Origin: Pseudomonadota bacterium
GTDB lineage: Bacteria > Pseudomonadota > Gammaproteobacteria > Burkholderiales > Burkholderiaceae_B
Assembly: GCA_023423975.1 (NCBI GenBank)
Contig: JAFAEO010000080.1
Span: 1 to 64,000 of the forward strand
Direction: 5' to 3'
Length of the DNA: 64,000 nucleotides
In this document: one piece after another, positions 61,833 to 64,000 of the stretch
Layout of the letters: each line of letters begins with the position of its first letter
Position numbering within the stretch: position 1 is the stretch's first letter
Translations under genes and position numbers: made by a program
The notes under the pieces: generated by a model
What the model was told of the DNA's origin: nothing
Seen by the model: only the letters and a program-made list of their open reading frames with translations
Databases searched by the model: none

Positions 61833-62792
61833 TTATTGCACTGTAATATTATTTTCCTTGATGATTTTTTCGTACAGCGTGGAATCCCGTTTAATGAGTT
61901 CGCTCAGTTCTGCGGCATTGCCACCGACTGGGACAAAGCCGGCGGCCTTGAACTTGGTCTTCACATCCGGGTCTTTGACGATTTCGGCAAGCTCCGATGA
62001 GACGCGATCCACGATTTCCTGCGGCGTGCCTTTCGGTGCCATGAGCGAGGTCCATGAGTTCATCACAAAGCCCTTGAAGCCGGCTTCTTCCATGGTCGGG
62101 ATATCGTCTTCACCTTCCCAGCGTTTGGCTGACGTAATGGCCAGCGCGTTCAGTTTTCCTTCCTTAACGTAACTCATGGGCACCAGGATCGGATCAAAGA
62201 CCATGGAAACCCGGCCGCTGAGCAAATCTGCGAGAATGGGGGCGCTGCCCTTATAGGGCACGTGTGTCATTTCAATATTGGCTTCATCGGCAAAGTGGGC
62301 GCCTGTCAGATGGGCGCTCGAGCCTGTGCCGCTGGATGCATAGGTCAGATGGTTTTTCTTGCCGTACTCTACCAGTTCTTTCAGATTCTTGGCAGGCACC
62401 TGCTTGCTGACAAACAGGAACAGAGGCAGGTCAGCAATATGCGATACCGGAACGAAATCGTCGTTGCTATAGTTCAGTTTGTATAAATGCGGATTGGCCG
62501 AATAGGCCGCCAGCACAGTGACAAACGTATACCCGTCTGGCTTGGAGCGCGCGGCCTGACTGGTTCCGATCGTACTGTTGGCGCCAGGTTTGTTTTCAAT
62601 AACGATAGGCTGCTTGAGCCTTTCCGAGAGCTTCTGCATGACGACACGCGTTACCGTGTCGGTTGCGCCACCCGGCGTATAGGGAACGATAACCTTGATC
62701 GGTTTGTCTGGCCACGCTGCCTGAGCGGCCATGGGCAGAGCCAGGGCAGCAAGCGCGGTGTACGCGAGAAGAGATGTCCCTTTTATTTTCAT
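61833..62792 (-). CDS. Bug/TctC-type receptor
   Basis: This 319-residue periplasmic receptor has a signal peptide (cleavage near AAQA-AWPDK). Family motifs are VIVPYTPGGATDTVTRVVMQKL, VIENKPGANSTIGTSQAARS and THVPYKGSAPILADLLSGRVSMV. It stands alone between dadA and a nitroreductase, with its own terminator. The ligand is unknown. Confidence 0.9.
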   Translation of the reverse strand: MKIKGTSLLAYTALAALALPMAAQAAWPDKPIKVIVPYTPGGATDTVTRVVMQKLSERLKQPIVIENKPGANSTIGTSQAARSKPDGYTFVTVLAAYSANPHLYKLNYSNDDFVPVSHIADLPLFLFVSKQVPAKNLKELVEYGKKNHLTYASSGTGSSAHLTGAHFADEANIEMTHVPYKGSAPILADLLSGRVSMVFDPILVPMSYVKEGKLNALAITSAKRWEGEDDIPTMEEAGFKGFVMNSWTSLMAPKGTPQEIVDRVSSELAEIVKDPDVKTKFKAAGFVPVGGNAAELSELIKRDSTLYEKIIKENNITVQ

Positions 62793-62908
62793 TTGAATTA
62801 ATCCTTATGAGATTTGGATAACCAGTAAAGGATAACAAACATTGGTCAAGAATTAGTGTTCTGTTGATGAAATAAAAAAGGAAATCCGATCGCCTCCCGA
62901 AAAATGGC

Positions 62909-62941
62909 AAAAGCCCGCGGGGCTAGACTGGGCGGGCTTTT
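62909..62941. terminator. Bidirectional terminator between nitroreductase and Bug genes
   Basis: AAAAGCCCGC and GCGGGCTTTT form a perfect 10-bp stem with a 13-base loop. On the minus strand it ends the nitroreductase transcript. Confidence 0.88.
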
Positions 62942-63051
62942 GCACAGCGGAACAAGAATCGGAAACAGGGGGAATCTGCCGGATTCTGGCGTTCCGCTCA
63001 ATGGAATTTCTGGCCTGATGCAGACGCTGCTGCGGGACAGAAAAACGCGGT

Positions 63052-63651
63052 TTACGCAAAGACGCGAAAGCGCTCCTTGTCGTCCATGAACTCTTTTTCA
63101 CCGGCCGGGTTCACGATGCTGCCAAAAGGCATTTGGGCACGCAACTTCCAGCTGGCCGGGATATTCCATTCGGCCTGAACTTTATCGTCGATCAGCGGAT
63201 TGTAGTGCTGCAGCGAAGCGCCAATGCCGTGTTCGGCCAACGCAGTCCAGACCGCCAGTTGCGCCATGCCGGTTGAGTGTTCAGACCAGATGGGGAAATT
63301 GTCGGCGTAAGGCGCGAACTTTTCCTGCAGATCGGCTACGACGTCCTGGTCTTCGTAGAACAGCACGGTACCATAGGCGGCCTGAAAGCCGCTGAGTTTT
63401 GCATCGGTGGCGGGGTAAGCGTCGGCCGGTACGATGGCTTTGAGCGTTTCCTTGGCAATTTCCCAAACGCGGTCCTGGTGTTTGCCCAACAGAATGACGG
63501 CGCGTGAAGACTGGGAATTGAACGAAGAGGGCGCCTGCTTGATGGTGTTTTGAATCAGGCTGACCAGTTCGTCATTGCCCAGTTTGATATCGCGATCCAG
63601 CGCGTAAATGGTACGGCGGTTTTTCAGGTGCTGCAGAACATTTCCGGACAT
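63052..63651 (-). CDS. Nitroreductase family protein
   Basis: This 199-residue FMN-dependent oxidoreductase is of the small nitroreductase group. It starts VLQHLKNRRTIYALDR (the flavin-phosphate Arg pair) and contains QAPSSFNSQSSRAVIL. It also has the conserved AVWTALAEHGIGASLQHYNPLID and closes with PFGSIVNPAGEKEF. Relatives reduce nitro compounds, quinones or act in stress responses; the physiological substrate is unknown. The ATG at 63651 fits the family. Upstream codons to 63729 include the promoter region and were excluded. Confidence 0.88.
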   Translation of the reverse strand: MSGNVLQHLKNRRTIYALDRDIKLGNDELVSLIQNTIKQAPSSFNSQSSRAVILLGKHQDRVWEIAKETLKAIVPADAYPATDAKLSGFQAAYGTVLFYEDQDVVADLQEKFAPYADNFPIWSEHSTGMAQLAVWTALAEHGIGASLQHYNPLIDDKVQAEWNIPASWKLRAQMPFGSIVNPAGEKEFMDDKERFRVFA

Positions 63652-63784
63652 GATAGTAAAACCCTTAAAAAATATGTTCAATAGATCGTTGTTTGTTTTA
63701 GATACCGCAATCGCTCGCGGTTCTCGCATAGTTAATATTATGCTGCAATGCGGGGTGAGTTTGTTTCATGTGGTTTGTAGAGTA

Positions 63785-63803
63785 CATTCAAAATATTTGA
63801 ATG
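63785..63803. promoter_or_regulatory. Palindromic operator candidate upstream of the nitroreductase
   Basis: CATTCAAA-ATA-TTTGAATG has perfect 8-bp arms. It lies about 135 bp upstream of the nitroreductase start. Symmetric sites of this type suit MarR-, HxlR- or TetR-type regulators. Confidence 0.45.
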
Positions 63804-63855
63804 ATAAGGGGCAAGAAAATACCTTCGGGTCGCCCAGGAGATAGGGAACAGGGGA

Positions 63856-64000
63856 TTGAAAACCGAGTGCTGGCAGCTTGAATTGGGCACAAACGCAAAT
63901 CACGGTGGCGGTGCCGGGCAGGCAGACTGGCAGGCAGTCAAACGTGCGGCCGACGTTCTGAAAAGCGCATCGATGCCTTGCGGAGCCGATCGAATCGCTA
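63856..64000 (+). CDS. Possible start of a gene running off the window (partial)
   Basis: From a TTG at 63856 the frame stays open to the window end (48 codons) and the sequence has a coding-like composition (ECWQLELGTNANHGGG, WQAVKRAADVLKSA). AGGGG directly precedes it but is too close for a normal ribosome-binding site. No family is recognised. It could equally be non-coding. Confidence 0.3.
   Translation, partial: MKTECWQLELGTNANHGGGAGQADWQAVKRAADVLKSASMPCGADRIA

Overview
The window reads as a chromosomal segment of a betaproteobacterium of the order Burkholderiales, most likely family Alcaligenaceae (Bordetella/Achromobacter/Advenella-like). This rests on gene order and family content, not on a database match. 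The supporting runs are bamE|fur-recN-nadK-hrcA-hemH-grpE-dnaK-dnaJ, trxB|ftsK-lolA-rarA-serS and ilvB-ilvH-ilvC. Five periplasmic Bug/TctC-type receptors are also present, a family strongly expanded in that group. Coding density is high. I see no phage, insertion sequence, CRISPR array, tRNA or rRNA.

Layout. 1-10.9 kb: core housekeeping and heat shock (bamE fragment, fur, recN, nadK, hrcA, hemH, a MOSC protein, grpE, dnaK, dnaJ), with convincing sigma-32 type promoters before grpE and dnaK. 11-15.3 kb: an unusual tandem-domain methylglyoxal-synthase-like protein, then a modABCE molybdate operon behind a perfect ModE-type palindrome. 15.4-20.9 kb: a VWA/MoxR-ATPase pair, two small c-type cytochromes, a DUF1841 protein and icd, the last behind a 14-bp palindrome. 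21-32 kb: two accessory organic-acid catabolic clusters. The first (gntR, two RraA-family enzymes, two Bug receptors, D-tartrate dehydratase, lysR) looks built for tartrate-like hydroxyacids. The second (Bug receptor, gntR, tcuA, tcuB) looks built for tricarballylate or citrate-like acids. 32-44.9 kb: trhO, an Smr protein, trxB, ftsK, lolA, rarA, a His/Met-rich exported protein, serS, yaaA and an MFS transporter. 45-51 kb: a YccS-like membrane protein and the ilvBHC operon with a structured leader. 51-64 kb: amino-acid uptake and turnover (solute-binding protein, methionine-type aminotransferase, Bug receptor, LysR regulator, a beta-propeller protein of unknown function, a gltIJKL-type ABC transporter, a dadA-type dehydrogenase behind a tandem glycine riboswitch, another Bug receptor, a nitroreductase).

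How they work together. The tartrate-type cluster can be read as Bug capture, dehydration by TarD to oxaloacetate, then decarboxylation or aldol cleavage by RraA-family proteins. The tcu cluster oxidises tricarballylate and passes electrons to a membrane Fe-S/haem protein. The ABC transporter and DadA suggest import and oxidative deamination of amino acids. In that block the glycine riboswitch points to glycine or a related amine as the physiological signal.

The least explained items are the tandem methylglyoxal-synthase fusion, a candidate structured small RNA at about 33240-33389, the ilvB leader hairpins, the propeller-transporter-DadA block with its riboswitch, and a hexamer/13-mer repeat tract at 54469-54586. 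I found no clearly novel multi-gene defence or mobile system.
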